Of a stretch of 64,000 nucleotides of DNA, positions 63,610 to 64,000 are shown piece by piece. A program made the position numbers and the translations under genes. The stretch is from Candidatus Zixiibacteriota bacterium. GTDB lineage: Bacteria > Zixibacteria > MSB-5A5 > GN15 > FEB-12. The notes beneath the pieces were generated by a model. It did not search any database. It worked only from the letters and a program-made list of their open reading frames with translations, and was not told the origin of the DNA. How positions within the stretch are numbered: the stretch's first letter is position 1; each line of letters begins with the position of its first letter. The stretch covers positions 1 to 64,000 of the forward strand of contig JAHOYZ010000025.1 of assembly GCA_019038695.1 (NCBI GenBank), given 5' to 3'.

Positions 63610-64000
63610 TCACGAACCTACCGGAACTTTCTGATTATACCACGCTCCAAGCCCTACCGCCCAAACCAACATCAACATCTCACGTACTTCTTCGTCAGCA
63701 AAGGCGGCCTCAGGCACCGATGCCACCAAAAAGACAACTGAGGCTGTCAACGCTGCGGACATGTAGCACCGCAGAGGATTGCCTCCCGGTGGTCCGCGTC
63801 GACCCATCCAGAGCTTGGAGAGAATAATGAACCAGAATCCCATATAGAACAACAGAGCCGGGATACCCGCGTTGGCGGCGATATTGATCAGGTCACAGTG
63901 AGCGTGGACATGTTTCTTCTTCGGTTCTACGTCAACTGGCAGACCCGTGGCGTAGGCCGCTTGGAAATTATTAAGTCCAACCCCAAATACCGGATTCTCG
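63610..64000 (-). CDS. O-antigen ligase family protein, C-terminal part (cut by window edge)
   Basis: 130 codons are visible; the start lies beyond the right end. It reads ENPVFGVGLNNFQAAYATG, then HVHAHCDLINIAANAGIPAL, then several membrane segments ending GAWYNQKVPVGS. The FGVGLNNF and HAH-D...AANAGIP sequence is the conserved periplasmic loop of the Wzy_C/O-antigen ligase family, which joins or polymerises polysaccharide on a lipid carrier. Here the usual HAHND is HAHCD. It fits the other polysaccharide genes of the window. Confidence 0.85.
   Translation of the reverse strand, partial: ENPVFGVGLNNFQAAYATGLPVDVEPKKKHVHAHCDLINIAANAGIPALLFYMGFWFIILSKLWMGRRGPPGGNPLRCYMSAALTASVVFLVASVPEAAFADEEVREMLMLVWAVGLGAWYNQKVPVGS

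Noticed and set aside
1-64000. CRISPR array, tRNA, rRNA, complete insertion sequence or prophage
   Set aside because: No regularly spaced direct repeats with unique spacers, no tRNA-like cloverleaf and no transposase, integrase or phage-structural gene were found by eye; a program search would be needed to exclude a single tRNA.

Overview
The window reads as chromosomal DNA of an uncultured Gram-negative bacterium of the FCB type, most likely candidate phylum Zixibacteria or a close relative. The clues are a protein ending in two 37-residue dockerin-like repeats with the INVADLTYLVAYLFIGG motif, a secreted M28 peptidase with a type IX secretion (Por) sorting tail, two outer-membrane proteins carrying the PorV/FadL-like motif GARAxGMGxAxxAVSD, a GldA/GldFG-type ABC system, and FMN-type glutamate-synthase/NuoEFG flavoenzymes. 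The assignment is an inference from protein style; no rRNA gene is present. I found no tRNA, rRNA, CRISPR array, prophage or intact insertion sequence.

Layout. 1-4.2 kb: start of a saccharopine dehydrogenase-like gene (cut by the window edge), a stand-alone histidine-kinase dimerisation-domain protein, a VWA membrane protein and a polyprenyl diphosphate synthase. 4.4-5.3 kb: a duplicated C_GCAxxG_C_C redox protein whose 5' end carries a possible selenocysteine UGA, with opposing frame disturbances around it. 5.4-10.2 kb: an operon for an ABC ATPase, a fused GldF-GldG permease/auxiliary protein and a DUF4340 protein. 10.4-13.3 kb: a DNA adenine methyltransferase and the dockerin-tailed secreted protein. 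13.5-13.8 kb: a strongly structured candidate non-coding RNA with its own terminator and a palindromic operator. 14.1-19.3 kb: a PD-(D/E)XK nuclease and three glycosyltransferases. 19.4-24.5 kb: a TonB-plug/VWA fusion, an SbcD-like nuclease, an NtrC-type response regulator and a broken Fis-type HTH fragment. 24.7-38.8 kb: envelope functions (FN3 lipoprotein, PEGA protein, sugar transferase, PorV-like and FadL-like proteins, GT-C/TPR protein, M48 protease, GH57 glycosidase). 39.2-43.7 kb: PspC, an Na+/H+ antiporter and the M28 peptidase.

44.2-50.6 kb holds the most interesting metabolic locus: four tightly packed genes for a NuoE-like protein with a zinc-ribbon tail, a NuoF-GltD fusion, a NuoG/HndD-like ferredoxin subunit and an FMN-binding GltB-like protein. 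Together they look like an NAD(P)H/ferredoxin electron-bifurcating flavoenzyme in which a glutamate-synthase-like module takes the place of a hydrogenase. After it come a PEP/pyruvate-binding protein, a methyltransferase, an NfeD-SPFH pair, a TetR regulator divergent from an inositol-phosphate synthase with a histone-like tail, and then tmk, a C-terminal processing protease, a HAD phosphatase, a nucleotidyltransferase fused to a degenerate phosphomannomutase, a small membrane protein and the end of an O-antigen ligase.

Genes lie on both strands in short operons. Intergenic spaces often hold perfect palindromes that do not look like terminators and resemble dispersed repeats. Start codons were moved from the longest open frame where a ribosome-binding site or a domain boundary argued for it.
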